In this document: piece by piece, positions 35,716-45,515 of the stretch
Layout: every line of letters starts with the position of its first letter
Numbering within the stretch: position 1 is the stretch's first letter
Origin: Psychrobacter sp. bablab_jr014
Lineage (GTDB): Bacteria > Pseudomonadota > Gammaproteobacteria > Pseudomonadales > Moraxellaceae
Length of the DNA: 54,818 bases
Assembly (NCBI RefSeq): GCF_016464015.1
Contig: NZ_JACDXT010000026.1
Coordinates: forward strand, 1-54,818
Reading direction: 5' to 3'
The notes under the pieces: model-generated
The model's input: the letters and a program-made list of their open reading frames with translations, nothing else
Databases searched by the model: none
What the model was told of the DNA's origin: nothing
Program-made: the position numbers and the translations under genes

Positions 35716-35838
35716 TAGGGTGTGTCTTTATCTTAAAAATGGCGATAAAAATGAGATAAATCAAAGGCAAGCAGCAGCAAAAATTTAGCCATTTTTAGCC
35801 CATCTAGTCATGGACGTTTATATGGAAGACACGCCTTA
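35716..35838 (+). mobile_element. MITE-like element, copy B (123 bp, internally deleted)
   Basis: Ends TAGGGTGTGTC and GACACGCCTTA match copies A and C. The left 60 and right 60 bases align with copy C in the same orientation, but about 51 central bases are missing. It lies between nqrM and the MFS gene, reaching within 18 bases of the MFS start, so it may carry or disturb that gene's promoter. Confidence 0.78.
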
Positions 35839-35964
35839 GCAAAAAAGAAAATGCGCTGCACAATAAGCAGCGCTACGGATAAGTATTACGGCAACTCAAA
35901 CAATAAGAATAGATAACATAGTAAATCAGCAAGCGATTGAGCGTATTAGAGTGTTAAAAAAGGG

Positions 35965-36210
35965 TTAAACCGACTTACCCAGCTGCGCCGCTTTGGTCGC
36001 TGTTTCTTGCTGTTCTGCCATTAGGGTTTCGCACTTGTTGGGGTCGTCACCGCAAAATGAGCATCGCTCCTCGCCCATCAGCTTAGCAACACCGCCACAA
36101 GAGCCTTTGAGCGGCTGCTTTTTGACCATATAGCCAATACCCATAAACAAGAAAAACAAGACAAAAACGCTAAAGGTAATGGCAAGCATCGGAAGCAATT
36201 GACTTAACAT
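35965..36210 (-). CDS. nqrM: Na(+)-NQR maturation protein NqrM
   Basis: An 81-residue protein with one N-terminal membrane helix (about residues 8-28) and the cysteine pattern SCGG ... ERCSFCGDDPNKCE (C38, C50, C53 and C60). NqrM (DUF539) is needed to insert iron into the NqrD-NqrE centre of Na+-NQR (family knowledge). It lies downstream of apbE and the nqr operon, but a MITE-like copy (36287-36460) now separates it from apbE. The start is ATG 36210. Confidence 0.92.
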   Translation of the reverse strand: MLSQLLPMLAITFSVFVLFFLFMGIGYMVKKQPLKGSCGGVAKLMGEERCSFCGDDPNKCETLMAEQQETATKAAQLGKSV

Positions 36211-36286
36211 AATAAAACCTCAGTGCCAAAAAAATGTGTGAGTTACCAAAGCATTATTTTTAAGCATAAATTCAGGTAACTGACTT

Positions 36287-36460
36287 TAGGGCGTGTCTTC
36301 ATTTTAAAAATGGTGATAAAAATGAGGTAAATTAAAGGCAAACAAGGAAAATAGCGCAGGTAATATCGAGATATTGACCAGCTATTTGACACCGTTCGCC
36401 AAAGATTTAGCCATTTTTCGCCCATTTAGTCACAGACGTTTGAATTGAAGACACGCTCTA
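36287..36460 (+). mobile_element. MITE-like element, copy C (174 bp)
   Basis: Bounded by TAGGGCGTGTC and GACACGCTCTA, it is the best preserved copy; its reverse complement aligns along its whole length with copy A at 8141-8314. It contains no gene and is inserted between apbE and nqrM. Short spurious reading frames inside it should not be annotated. Confidence 0.82.
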
Positions 36461-36498
36461 GTATAACAAATTTTATTCATCAAAGAACGACTCAGCGG

Positions 36499-37614
36499 TT
36501 ACGATACTTTGTCCGCACGTAACTTTTGCATGGCCTCGGTTTGTACCACTTGCCAATCATCGGCATTGTGCTCTGCTTTATTCATAGGCACGCCGTCTTT
36601 GGGCACCACAAACAAGGCCGCGATATTGTTTTTCTTAGCGGTCTCTAGCGCTTTAGGGTAGGGCATCGCGGTCAAGGCGGTTGCCCAGGCGTCTGCAGCG
36701 CCGACGGACTCTGCCGATACCGTCACCGACGGCGCGCCGCCAACGATGGGCTTGCCAGTGAGCGGATCAATGGTATGGCTGTAGCGCTCTCCACTAAAGA
36801 CGATAGAGTTACGGTAATTACCTGAGGTAGCAAGGTGCATCTGATTGTCAGATTTGATGGGCTGACGAATCGCGGCGATGGTTTCGCGCTCACTGACCGT
36901 ACTGTCTTGCAGTGGCGCGTCAATCGCGATTTGCCAAGGCTGTCGTTGCGCATTCACACCTAAGGTCGACACTTCCCCACCAATCTCAACCATATAGTTG
37001 ATGACGTTGTATTTGTTTTTGAGCACATCGGCGATGACATCGACGCCATAGCCTTTGGCCACCGCTGAAAAGTCCAGTCCCACACCGTCTTTGGTTTTGT
37101 AGATTTGCTTGTCGTCTTCAATCACATTATCAAAGCCAATCAGCTGGTACGCAGCCTCGATTTCTTTGGCACTTGGCGGACTTTGCAAACGCTCAACCGT
37201 CATGGTGCTACCAAAGCCCCAGGTTTCAATGAGTGGCAAGACGGTTGGGTCAAATGCGCCGCCTGATTGCTCATATACCGTGCGTGAGATATCGAGCACA
37301 CGCGCAAAGTCATCATCAATAGCAATCGGCGTATTGGGCGCTAAACGATTAAATTTGGAGATGGTCGTGTCTTCTTGATACGTCGACATACTCTCATTAA
37401 TCTCTTGTAAGCGCGCATCAATCGCTGCTTTAACATCCGCCTCATCCGCGCCTTTTGGTAGCTGATAGCTGATGTGGTAGCTGGTGCCCATGGTTTCGCC
37501 GTGCAGATAGTCGTATTCTACCTTTTGATTACAGGCGCTGAGCAGTAGACCTGTAGACATTACCAGCACACTGGCGGGAATAGCGATTGCCGATTTGGTT
37601 TTTTTTGCAGACAT
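36499..37614 (-). CDS. apbE: FAD:protein FMN transferase ApbE
   Basis: Attaches FMN through a phosphoester to the Thr of NqrB and NqrC. The 371-residue product starts at ATG 37614 with a lipoprotein signal (MSAKKTK, hydrophobic core, lipobox LSAC, C28), so it acts on the periplasmic side. It has GETMGTSYHI, the GLDFSAVAKGYGVD flavin region, IGGEVSTLG and YSHTIDPLTGKPIVG, typical of ApbE. An upstream in-frame stretch to 37707 runs through the nqr terminator and is not coding. Its substrates, nqrB and nqrC, lie just upstream. Confidence 0.94.
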   Translation of the reverse strand: MSAKKTKSAIAIPASVLVMSTGLLLSACNQKVEYDYLHGETMGTSYHISYQLPKGADEADVKAAIDARLQEINESMSTYQEDTTISKFNRLAPNTPIAIDDDFARVLDISRTVYEQSGGAFDPTVLPLIETWGFGSTMTVERLQSPPSAKEIEAAYQLIGFDNVIEDDKQIYKTKDGVGLDFSAVAKGYGVDVIADVLKNKYNVINYMVEIGGEVSTLGVNAQRQPWQIAIDAPLQDSTVSERETIAAIRQPIKSDNQMHLATSGNYRNSIVFSGERYSHTIDPLTGKPIVGGAPSVTVSAESVGAADAWATALTAMPYPKALETAKKNNIAALFVVPKDGVPMNKAEHNADDWQVVQTEAMQKLRADKVS

Positions 37615-37639
37615 AACAACATCCAAAACTAAAAATAAA

Positions 37640-37671
37640 TAAAAAAAAGAGCGCCATGACTGACGCTCTTT
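37640..37671 (-). terminator. Terminator between nqrF and apbE
   Basis: On the minus strand AAAGAGCG pairs with CGCTCTTT around TCAGTCATGG, followed by a T-run. It follows nqrF by 60 bases and lies 26 bases before the apbE start. apbE therefore gets readthrough or needs a promoter in this short gap. Confidence 0.82.
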
Positions 37672-37730
37672 AGGTACATTATTTGGAAGGCGTACTTCGC
37701 GGGTCAAGGCCGTAGCGAGAGTGCTTGGTC

Positions 37731-38966
37731 TTAACCACCGAAATCATCAAGCATGATGTTTTCATCTTCAACGCCAAGGCTGTGGAGCATATCAATTACA
37801 GCGGCGTTCATTACTGGTGGCCCACACATGTAGTATTCACAATCTTCTGGGTTTGGATGATCTTTCAGATACTCTTCTAAGAGTACGTTGTGAATAAAGC
37901 CTGTGTAGCCGTCCCAGTTGTCTTCTGGCAAGGGGTCTGACAGTGCCACATGCCATTCAAAGTTATCAAACTCTTCGGCCAATTGGTCATAGTCTTCGAC
38001 GTAGAACATCTCACGTATCGAGCGCGCACCATACCAAAAGCTGATTTTGCGATCAGAGTTTAGACGCTTTAGCTGGTCAAAGATGTGCGAGCGCATCGGC
38101 GCCATACCTGCACCACCACCGATAAAGATCATCTCAGCATCGGTATCTTTGGCAAAGAACTCACCATACGGGCCTGATACCGTCACCTTATCACCAGGTT
38201 TTAGGCTAAATACCCAAGACGACATCTTGCCCGGCGGGATACCTTCAGGACCACGCGGCGGTGGACTGGCGATACGGATATTAAACTTGATGATGCCTTT
38301 TTCTTCTGGGTAGTTCGCCATCGAGTACGCACGAATCACAGGCTCATCGACCTTTGAGACGTATTTAAAGATGCCGAATTTTTCCCAGTCTTCTTGATAT
38401 TCTTCAGCGATATCAAAATCTTTGTAATGAACTTCATGCGGTGGCGCTTCTAGTTGTACATAACCACCAGCGCGGAAGTTTACTTCTTCGCCTTCTGGAA
38501 TTTTGAGTACCAGCTCTTTAATAAAGGTCGCCACGTTATCGTTTGAGATAACCTCACATTCCCATTTTTGAACATCAAAGAACTCAGGGTCAATCTCAAT
38601 CTTCATGTCTTGTTTCACAGAAACCTGACAAGCAAGACGCATATTGTCGCGAATTTCACCTTGGGTGAAATGTCCTTCTTCGGTAGGCAGAATTGAACCA
38701 CCACCGTCAATAACACGGCAGCGACACTGCGCGCACGTACCACCGCCACCACATGCTGAAGACAAAAAGATGCCTTCGTTTGCAAGGGTTTGCAGCAATT
38801 TACCGCCCGCTGGGGTCACTACATCATTATCGGGATTATCATTGATATGGATGGTAACGTCACCTGAGCTGACCAATCTTGAGCGTGCCATCAAAATAAT
38901 GGCAACCAAGCTCATGATGATCAAGGTAAACATAGCCACGCCACCAATCGCCGTAGCATAATCCAT
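37731..38966 (-). CDS. nqrF: Na(+)-translocating NADH:quinone reductase subunit F
   Basis: Electron entry subunit, oxidising NADH. The 411-residue protein has one N-terminal membrane helix (about residues 8-27), a [2Fe-2S] ferredoxin domain with C72, C78, C81 and C113 ([14 protein letters not shown]), the FAD-binding motif [11 protein letters not shown] and an NADH-binding domain ([13 protein letters not shown], ending DFGG). It is the last gene of the nqrABCDEF operon, 93 bases after nqrE. Confidence 0.97.
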   Translation of the reverse strand: MDYATAIGGVAMFTLIIMSLVAIILMARSRLVSSGDVTIHINDNPDNDVVTPAGGKLLQTLANEGIFLSSACGGGGTCAQCRCRVIDGGGSILPTEEGHFTQGEIRDNMRLACQVSVKQDMKIEIDPEFFDVQKWECEVISNDNVATFIKELVLKIPEGEEVNFRAGGYVQLEAPPHEVHYKDFDIAEEYQEDWEKFGIFKYVSKVDEPVIRAYSMANYPEEKGIIKFNIRIASPPPRGPEGIPPGKMSSWVFSLKPGDKVTVSGPYGEFFAKDTDAEMIFIGGGAGMAPMRSHIFDQLKRLNSDRKISFWYGARSIREMFYVEDYDQLAEEFDNFEWHVALSDPLPEDNWDGYTGFIHNVLLEEYLKDHPNPEDCEYYMCGPPVMNAAVIDMLHSLGVEDENIMLDDFGG

Positions 38967-39059
38967 GATAGGTATCCTTAATCTATGGGGTAGGGGAAGG
39001 GTAAACCTAAGCCCCTACCGAATAAATGAATTAAATAGGTCAAACCGTCACTTGAGTGA

Positions 39060-39668
39060 TTAGATCGACATACCACCAAACGACATAAAGCCAAGTGACA
39101 TGAGTCCAACAGTGATAAAGGTAATGCCTAGACCACGTAGCGGCGGTGGGATGTCTGAGTATTTGAGTTTCTCACGAATACCCGCCAGCGCTGTGATAGC
39201 AATCGCCCAGCCGAAGCCTGCGCCGACGCCATAAACGACCGACTCGCCAAAGTTGTAGTCACGCTCAACCATAAACAGTACACCACCTAAGATGGCGCAG
39301 TTCACAGTAATCAAAGGCAAGAACACCCCAAGCGCGTTATAGAGGCTCGGTACGAACTTATCCAAGAACATCTCAAGAATCTGTACGGTCGCAGCAATCA
39401 AACCAATATAGCTGAGTAAGCCTAGGAAGCTTAGGTTGATATCAGGAAAGCCTGCCCAAGCGAGCGCACCATCTTTTAGGATGAACTGGAACAATAGGTT
39501 GTTTAGCGGTACGGTGATACCCATGACCACGACTACTGCTACACCCAGACCAATTGCGGTCGATACTTTCTTAGATACCGCCAAAAAGGTACACATACCC
39601 AAGAAGTAGGCAAGCGCCATGTTCTCAATAAAAACTGAGGTAATAAATAGACTGATATAGTGTCCCAT
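39060..39668 (-). CDS. nqrE: Na(+)-translocating NADH:quinone reductase subunit E
   Basis: A 202-residue integral membrane protein with six hydrophobic segments. Together with NqrD it holds the intramembrane iron centre: conserved cysteines occur in [10 protein letters not shown] and [12 protein letters not shown]. It overlaps nqrD by one base (TAATG), indicating coupled translation. Confidence 0.97.
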   Translation of the reverse strand: MGHYISLFITSVFIENMALAYFLGMCTFLAVSKKVSTAIGLGVAVVVVMGITVPLNNLLFQFILKDGALAWAGFPDINLSFLGLLSYIGLIAATVQILEMFLDKFVPSLYNALGVFLPLITVNCAILGGVLFMVERDYNFGESVVYGVGAGFGWAIAITALAGIREKLKYSDIPPPLRGLGITFITVGLMSLGFMSFGGMSI

Positions 39669-40339
39669 TAGTGACCGCCTCCGTGAGCCATGCCTTTTGA
39701 TTGCGGCTTCATCACGTATTCAGGATCTTCGACCTGCTCAGGCTTCCAAATACGTATGATGGTGATAAATAAGCCAATGATAAAGAACGCAGACGGTGGC
39801 AGTAGTAGCAGACCGTTTGGTAAGTACCAGCCGCCATCAGTCACAGGCTGTAAGATGGTGATACCAAACCAGCTGCCTGCACCGAAGATTTCACGGATAC
39901 TGGCAACGAATAGCAATACGGCTGAGTAGCCAAGACCGTTACCGATACCATCCATAAAGCTTGGAATCGGTGGGTTGCTCATGGCAAAGGCTTCAGCACG
40001 ACCCATCACGATACAGTTGGTGATAATCAAGCCAACGAAAACCGACAGACCTTTACTGACATCATAGGCGACTGCTTTTAGCACCTGATCGACCAAGATA
40101 ACCAGTGACGCAATAATCGTCATCTGCACAATAATACGGATGCTCGATGGGATTTTATTACGAATAATCGAGATAAAGAAACTTGAGAACGCGGTGACCA
40201 ATGACAATGCGATACACATGACCAAAGCGTTGGATACGCTGGTGGTAACCGCTAGTGCCGAACAGATACCAAGGATCTGTAAGGCAATCGGGTTGTTGTC
40301 AAAAATCGGCGTGGTTAAAATGCTTTTTGTGTCAGCCAT
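39668..40339 (-). CDS. nqrD: Na(+)-translocating NADH:quinone reductase subunit D
   Basis: A 223-residue membrane subunit, symmetric partner of NqrE. It has the cysteine motifs [11 protein letters not shown] and [14 protein letters not shown] and six hydrophobic helices. Start ATG 40339 follows AGGAGG 7 bases upstream; the frame extends to 40396 inside nqrC but that longer form lacks support. The nqrC stop is just ahead. Confidence 0.97.
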   Translation of the reverse strand: MADTKSILTTPIFDNNPIALQILGICSALAVTTSVSNALVMCIALSLVTAFSSFFISIIRNKIPSSIRIIVQMTIIASLVILVDQVLKAVAYDVSKGLSVFVGLIITNCIVMGRAEAFAMSNPPIPSFMDGIGNGLGYSAVLLFVASIREIFGAGSWFGITILQPVTDGGWYLPNGLLLLPPSAFFIIGLFITIIRIWKPEQVEDPEYVMKPQSKGMAHGGGH

Positions 40340-40340
40340 A

Positions 40341-41186
40341 TCATGCCTCCTTGCCACTTTGAGCGGTTGCATCAGCGCCATCAAGCGTCTGACCACTCTG
40401 TTTACGCAACTGGTCTAAGAAAGGCTTGTAGCCTTGCTCGCCGAGCCAAAACTGAACCATATTGCTCACACCGCGACTCGTTAGCGTCGCACCACTGATG
40501 CCATCAACGTAGTTTTCACGTGGCGTACCTGCTTTGGTTACACCCGTTGCCACATCGCCCGACTCATCATAAGCGTGGATACCGTTCCACTGTGCGCGCC
40601 ACTCTGGCTCTTCAATACGTGCGCCCAGACCTGGGGTTTCTTTGTGTTCATAAAAGCTGATACCTTTGATGGTATTCAAGTCGCTCTCAAGCGTTAAGAA
40701 GCCATAAATTGTACCCCAAAGACCGTAGCCTTTAATCGGTAGCACGACTGCTTCAGGCTGACCTTCTGCGTTTTGTTTTACATAGACTTTGGCGTATTTA
40801 GGTTTACGACCGATACTGGCAGGATCGTTGTCACCCAAATCTTCACTTAGCGCTTGGTTCTTTGACGCTTGGTCGGCGTCATAGCTGTTTACATCATCGA
40901 TGCCCGCTTGTTTTAGCTCAGCGTCGTCAGCGTAGTTACCGCTGTCTAGGTTGATGATTTTAACGTCAAAGTCTTTAAAGCGCTCAGCCACGTCTTTATT
41001 GGTGTCTGAGGCAGGGTCAAACTGACCTGCGGCCACCAAAATGTTTTTGTTACGGTCAAGACGCGCGTTTTCGACCTGTGCTGGTTTTAGACCAACAGCG
41101 ACTGCCGAAACCAATACTGAACACACCAAGCATAGCGTCAGTGCCACACTGATGGTTTTGAAATTGTTACTTTTGGGCTTGGACAT
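40341..41186 (-). CDS. nqrC: Na(+)-translocating NADH:quinone reductase subunit C
   Basis: A 281-residue protein anchored by one N-terminal helix (about residues 12-33) with a periplasmic FMN-binding domain. The ApbE target motif SGATLTS lies at 231-237, with T234 the expected flavinylated residue. It overlaps nqrB by 20 bases, so the genes are coupled. Confidence 0.97.
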   Translation of the reverse strand: MSKPKSNNFKTISVALTLCLVCSVLVSAVAVGLKPAQVENARLDRNKNILVAAGQFDPASDTNKDVAERFKDFDVKIINLDSGNYADDAELKQAGIDDVNSYDADQASKNQALSEDLGDNDPASIGRKPKYAKVYVKQNAEGQPEAVVLPIKGYGLWGTIYGFLTLESDLNTIKGISFYEHKETPGLGARIEEPEWRAQWNGIHAYDESGDVATGVTKAGTPRENYVDGISGATLTSRGVSNMVQFWLGEQGYKPFLDQLRKQSGQTLDGADATAQSGKEA

Positions 41187-42402
41187 AGCGAACCCTCCGT
41201 GCAGTTTGGCGTTTGATGTTTGCTTGGGTCACAAAGTAGTCAAACAATGGGGCGAATAAGTTGGCAAAAAGAATAGCAAGCATGATGCCTTCTGGGAACG
41301 CTGGGTTGACCACACGGATAAGTACCGTCATAAAGCCAATCAAAATACCATACGCCCAGCGGCCTTTGTTGGTATGCGCTGCTGACACAGGGTCTGTCGC
41401 CATAAATACCGCACCAAAGGCAAAGCCGCCGATGACCAAGTGCCAGTAGAATGGCAAGCCCATCATTAGGTTGTCTTCTGAACCAATCGCGTTAAAGACC
41501 AGTGAGGTCAAGATAAGACCGACCACACAGCCTGCCATGATGCGCCATGAAGCAATACGCGTCCATAGTAGACCGACCGCACCGATTAGAATCGCGAGTG
41601 TCGAGACTTCACCGATACTGCCTTGGATGTTACCAAAGAAGGCATCGCTCCACGTGATGGCAGTGCCGTACGCGTCAGTAAATTGCTCTGGCGAGACGCC
41701 AAGGGCTGCAAGACCGAGCGGGGTTGCGCCTGAGAAGCCATCAACCGCTGTCCAGATAGAATCGCCAGACATATAGGCAGGGTAGGCGAAGTATAAGAAC
41801 GCACGACCCGATAGGGCAGGGTTCAAGAAGTTCTTACCTGTACCACCAAAGACTTCTTTAGCAACCACGACACCAAAGGTGATGCCTAACGCCACTTGCC
41901 ATAAAGGAATATCAGGTGGCAGACACAGTGCAAACAGTACCGAGGTCACAAAGAAGCCTTCGTTGACTTCGTGTCCGCGCACGACCGCAAAGATAACCTC
42001 ACACAAGATACCAACGGCAAAGGTCACAATATAAATAGGTAAGAACTGCATCGCCCCGTAGACGAAACATGCCCAAATACTGTTTGGGTCATAGCCGACC
42101 ATGCCCGTAATAATGGTGCGCCAGCCCTCAGGCTGCAAGCCTAGATTGGCAATCGCCATGAGTGCTTGATGGCCGACATTGTACATGCCCCAAAACATCG
42201 CTGGGAACGTACACAGCCATACGGTAATCATGATGCGCTTTAGATCGATACCATCGCGAACGTGCGATGACGCATACGTCGTCGAGCTTGGCTGACGCAA
42301 AAACGTATCGAACATCTCAAAGACCGCATAGTATTTTTCATGCTTGCCACCTTTGGTAAAAGACGGCTCCATACGATCGAATAGGTTGTGTAAAAATTTC
42401 AT
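41167..42402 (-). CDS. nqrB: Na(+)-translocating NADH:quinone reductase subunit B
   Basis: A 411-residue membrane subunit (about ten helices) that pumps Na+ and binds riboflavin and FMN. The covalent FMN site is in [10 protein letters not shown] with T227. The N-terminal [25 protein letters not shown] region is cytoplasmic. It lies 5 bases from nqrA upstream and overlaps nqrC downstream. Confidence 0.97.
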   Translation of the reverse strand: MKFLHNLFDRMEPSFTKGGKHEKYYAVFEMFDTFLRQPSSTTYASSHVRDGIDLKRIMITVWLCTFPAMFWGMYNVGHQALMAIANLGLQPEGWRTIITGMVGYDPNSIWACFVYGAMQFLPIYIVTFAVGILCEVIFAVVRGHEVNEGFFVTSVLFALCLPPDIPLWQVALGITFGVVVAKEVFGGTGKNFLNPALSGRAFLYFAYPAYMSGDSIWTAVDGFSGATPLGLAALGVSPEQFTDAYGTAITWSDAFFGNIQGSIGEVSTLAILIGAVGLLWTRIASWRIMAGCVVGLILTSLVFNAIGSEDNLMMGLPFYWHLVIGGFAFGAVFMATDPVSAAHTNKGRWAYGILIGFMTVLIRVVNPAFPEGIMLAILFANLFAPLFDYFVTQANIKRQTARRVRYVQAQK

Positions 42403-42407
42403 CGCAA

Positions 42408-43760
42408 TTAGCCCTCCAGCTCAATACGCGTCAAGTTATCGCGCAAGATGTCACCGAACTCGTACTTGCCTGGAGAGACAAAGGTACATAGCGCCAAGTC
42501 TTCTTCATCAAGCTCAAGCGCGCCCAAATCTACCGCTGTTACGATGTCTTCGACAATCAGTGCGCGTAGTAGCTGGGTCGGTAGGTAGTCTTGCGGCATA
42601 ACCTCTTCATAGACACCAATCGGTACCATGGCACGAGGTGAGCCGTTTGTCGTGGTGGTAAAGTTGTACTTTTTGCCACCAAAAAACTGAGAAATATAAA
42701 TCGGCAGCTTAGAAAAGCGGTTGCTACCAGCACTCAAGAAGTGGAATGCTGGACGCTCATAGCCTTCAGCCAATGCGCTGATTTGATTGTGAAAACGACC
42801 TAAATAAGCCACATTGTCAAACAGTTTGCGACCTGAGAGCACAGAGCCTGAAATCACGCGGTTGTCGCCTGAGGCCAGCTCGCCTTTGATCATTGCATTT
42901 ACGTCCGCACCGCGCTCAGTTTTGATCAGGTGCGGGTTTTTGACCGCAGGCCCTGCCAAGCTGATAAGGCGAGAAGTGTATAGACGACCTGTGGTAAAGA
43001 GCTTACCAATCGCAATCACGTCTTGGTAGCCAATGGTCCACACGGTTACGCCGCGAGCAATCGGGTGCAAAAAGTGAATGTGCGTGCCCGCAAGACCTGC
43101 TGGGTGCTTGCCTTTAAAGCTATGATATTCAGTCGTGTTACCGCTTGCCGTGTTTGTCACTTTGGTCAACTGGGCATCGCCATGATGACAGACATAAGTT
43201 TTTGGGCTTAGGGTTGAGAGAACGGCAAGGCCATCATTAAAGGCGGTCAACTCTTCATTAATGAGTAGCATTGGGTCAAAGGCAAGAGGGTTGGTATCTA
43301 TTGCCGTAACGAAAATGGCTTGAGAACGTGCGCCGATATCAGGGGTGCGGCTAAACGGACGTGAACGAAACGCGGTCCATTCACCAGAGGTTACCAGTTG
43401 GGCTTCAACTGTCTCAGCATCTAACTGTGCAAGTTTGTCTGAGTCGTAGCGCCCAAATTCGACTTCTTCACCGTTTGGGTCAACCTCAATTACCAGACTT
43501 TCAAACACACGACGCTCACCGCGGTTCACGGCGACCACTTTGCCTGAAGCAGGCGCAGTATAAATCACGCCTGCACGTTTTTTGTCTTCGTAAACGGGTT
43601 GACCTTTGGCTACGATGTCACCTTCTTTGACATTCATTGTCGGCTTCATCCCTACGTAATCATAGCCAACCAAGGCCACGTGCGTAGGTTTGTGCTCAGA
43701 TATCTCGCGGGAGGGTTCACCAGTAATAGGCAAATCCAAACCTTTTTTGATGGTAATCAT
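42408..43760 (-). CDS. nqrA: Na(+)-translocating NADH:quinone reductase subunit A
   Basis: A 450-residue cytoplasmic subunit involved in quinone interaction. It begins [17 protein letters not shown], the usual NqrA N-terminus, so ATG 43760 is chosen over the frame's longer opening to 43871. It has the biotinyl-lipoyl-like [17 protein letters not shown] and the C-terminal [12 protein letters not shown] block. First gene of nqrABCDEF; the promoter must lie in the long intergenic region upstream. The Shine-Dalgarno is poor. Confidence 0.97.
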   Translation of the reverse strand: MITIKKGLDLPITGEPSREISEHKPTHVALVGYDYVGMKPTMNVKEGDIVAKGQPVYEDKKRAGVIYTAPASGKVVAVNRGERRVFESLVIEVDPNGEEVEFGRYDSDKLAQLDAETVEAQLVTSGEWTAFRSRPFSRTPDIGARSQAIFVTAIDTNPLAFDPMLLINEELTAFNDGLAVLSTLSPKTYVCHHGDAQLTKVTNTASGNTTEYHSFKGKHPAGLAGTHIHFLHPIARGVTVWTIGYQDVIAIGKLFTTGRLYTSRLISLAGPAVKNPHLIKTERGADVNAMIKGELASGDNRVISGSVLSGRKLFDNVAYLGRFHNQISALAEGYERPAFHFLSAGSNRFSKLPIYISQFFGGKKYNFTTTTNGSPRAMVPIGVYEEVMPQDYLPTQLLRALIVEDIVTAVDLGALELDEEDLALCTFVSPGKYEFGDILRDNLTRIELEG

Positions 43761-44648
43761 AAGCGAAAACTTAGTCCATAGTCTAAAACGATACCAGACG
43801 TCCTGTTCGGTACGACAGCAACAAGCACGACAAATGGCAACAAGCCCGCAGTATTTTATTTGTATAAACAAATTATACTGTGCGCGTGTTGCCTATGCTC
43901 TAGCATTGTTACAACTAAGAATATTAACGCTGACCTTAGACTCCTTAACAACACGTTAACGTCTTATTCAATTACCAAAGTGGCGACCGGCTACCAAGGT
44001 GTATGACGGGACACTGAGTCAAGCAGCCGAGTTATAAAGTGCGGCGTACTCAGACAGCGGATATCATACGTTTATAGAAATCCTAAAAATTGTATTATAA
44101 GCACATTGTATGTAAAGGGTTTTTTACGATATTGGTGTAACCAAATACAAGCTAAGTAGAGTAAAACGCTCGCCTATGAGCATTTTATTAAACCAGCTGC
44201 ACAGATTAACAAGTTATACACTGCAATCGTGCGACAGATATTTTGTAACAAAATATCTAATAGTAAAAACCCAATAATAAATGTCCCTAAACCGATACAA
44301 CACGAACCAAAAATAGCGTCTACGCTGTACAGTTTGGTAACAAGAGCAACAACGGTATCTGTCTGTCGCCTGTTACCTGCCAGTTGGTTGGGTAGCGCCC
44401 CAATACGACGGCATCTATAGGGAATCAAATACAAATTTACCTAGGATTATACGCCAAATTGACCTAAAATTGCCAGTTAGTAATGATATTTATGTCTAAG
44501 TAACACGCAAATAAGTCCATGTTACAGTAAGGGATTTTGGGTAAAAATAATTTGATTTACCCGCAATTTTTGACCGTATTTCAACAGAAAATAGCAGACC
44601 GCCATGACGTGGTTTGTTTTCATTTTTATATCAGCATAAGGAGTACTC
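43761..44648. other. Long intergenic region between nqrA and hisA
   Basis: 888 bases without a supported gene. It separates the divergently read nqr operon and hisA and should hold both promoters. A minus-strand TATAAT-like hexamer lies at 43872-43877 with no good -35 partner. An 86-codon hydrophobic frame on the minus strand (44174-44434) has no ribosome binding site and no recognisable family. The rest shows no clear repeats. Confidence 0.55.
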
Positions 44649-45386
44649 ATGAGCGCCGCCCCATTAATTATCCCTGCAATTGATTTAAAAGATGGCAAGT
44701 GTGTGCGTCTAAAACAAGGACGCATGGAAGATGATACCGTCTTTTCTGATGACCCTGTGGCGATGGCTGCGCGTTGGGTCGATGAAGGGGCACGCCGCTT
44801 GCATTTGGTGGATTTAAATGGCGCGTTTGATGGGGTGCCTGTCCACAAGTCTGTGGTCAGTGACATTGCTCGCGCTTATCCTAACTTACCCATTCAGTTG
44901 GGTGGCGGTGTGCGCACCATGCAGACCATCGAGCAGTACATTGATGCAGGTTTGACCTACATTATTATCGGCACCAAAGCGGTCGAAGAGCCGAGCTTTG
45001 TCACCGAAGCCTGCCGCGAGTTTGCAGGGCACATTATCGTCGGTATTGATGCCAAAGATGGCATGGTTGCCACCCATGGCTGGGCGAATGTGACCGATAC
45101 CAAAGCCACCGAGCTTGCCAAGCGTTTTGCCGATGCAGGCGTGTCCTCTATCGTCTATACCGATATTGCCCGTGATGGCATGATGCAAGGCGTGAATGTT
45201 GAGCAAACCGTCAATCTTGCACGTGAAGGCGGTATTCCTGTCATCGCTTCAGGCGGCGTCACGGATATGAGCGACATCGAGCTGCTCAAGCCTTATGGTG
45301 ATTGTATTGAAGGTATTATTACAGGGCGCGCTATTTATGAAGGTACGCTCGACTTGGGTGAAGCCCAGCGCTATCTAGACCACTAA
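44649..45386 (+). CDS. hisA: Phosphoribosylformimino-5-aminoimidazole carboxamide ribotide isomerase HisA
   Basis: (Beta/alpha)8-barrel isomerase of the fourth histidine step. The 245-residue protein has the first catalytic aspartate in [14 protein letters not shown], the second in [14 protein letters not shown], and phosphate-binding QLGGGVRT and [15 protein letters not shown] lies 7 bases before ATG 44649. hisF, its usual neighbour, is not adjacent; hisB-hisH are 19 kb upstream. Confidence 0.96.
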   Translation: MSAAPLIIPAIDLKDGKCVRLKQGRMEDDTVFSDDPVAMAARWVDEGARRLHLVDLNGAFDGVPVHKSVVSDIARAYPNLPIQLGGGVRTMQTIEQYIDAGLTYIIIGTKAVEEPSFVTEACREFAGHIIVGIDAKDGMVATHGWANVTDTKATELAKRFADAGVSSIVYTDIARDGMMQGVNVEQTVNLAREGGIPVIASGGVTDMSDIELLKPYGDCIEGIITGRAIYEGTLDLGEAQRYLDH

Positions 45387-45515
45387 GCTTGAATTACTAA
45401 AGCGCGCTTATCCCTGCCGATTGTCTCTACATTGTCTGTCCATTGGTTCTTCTGCTTTCTATATAGTGGTAAAGTGGAAGAACACGGCAAAATCAATGTA
45501 GGACAAGGGCACGGC

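Noticed and set aside
36243..36425. 60-codon minus-strand frame in the apbE-nqrM spacer
   Set aside because: It lies mostly within MITE copy C and its central part recurs from copy B, so it reflects the repeat and not a gene.
36499..37707. Longer apbE start at 37707
   Set aside because: The extension runs through the nqrF terminator hairpin and precedes a complete lipoprotein signal beginning at 37614.
38611..38624. parS-like TGTTTCACAGAAAC inside nqrF
   Set aside because: The central GT is missing, so the half-sites are out of register and it does not match parS.
44174..44434. 86-codon hydrophobic minus-strand frame between nqrA and hisA
   Set aside because: No Shine-Dalgarno and no family resemblance; hydrophobicity alone is expected from T-rich DNA.
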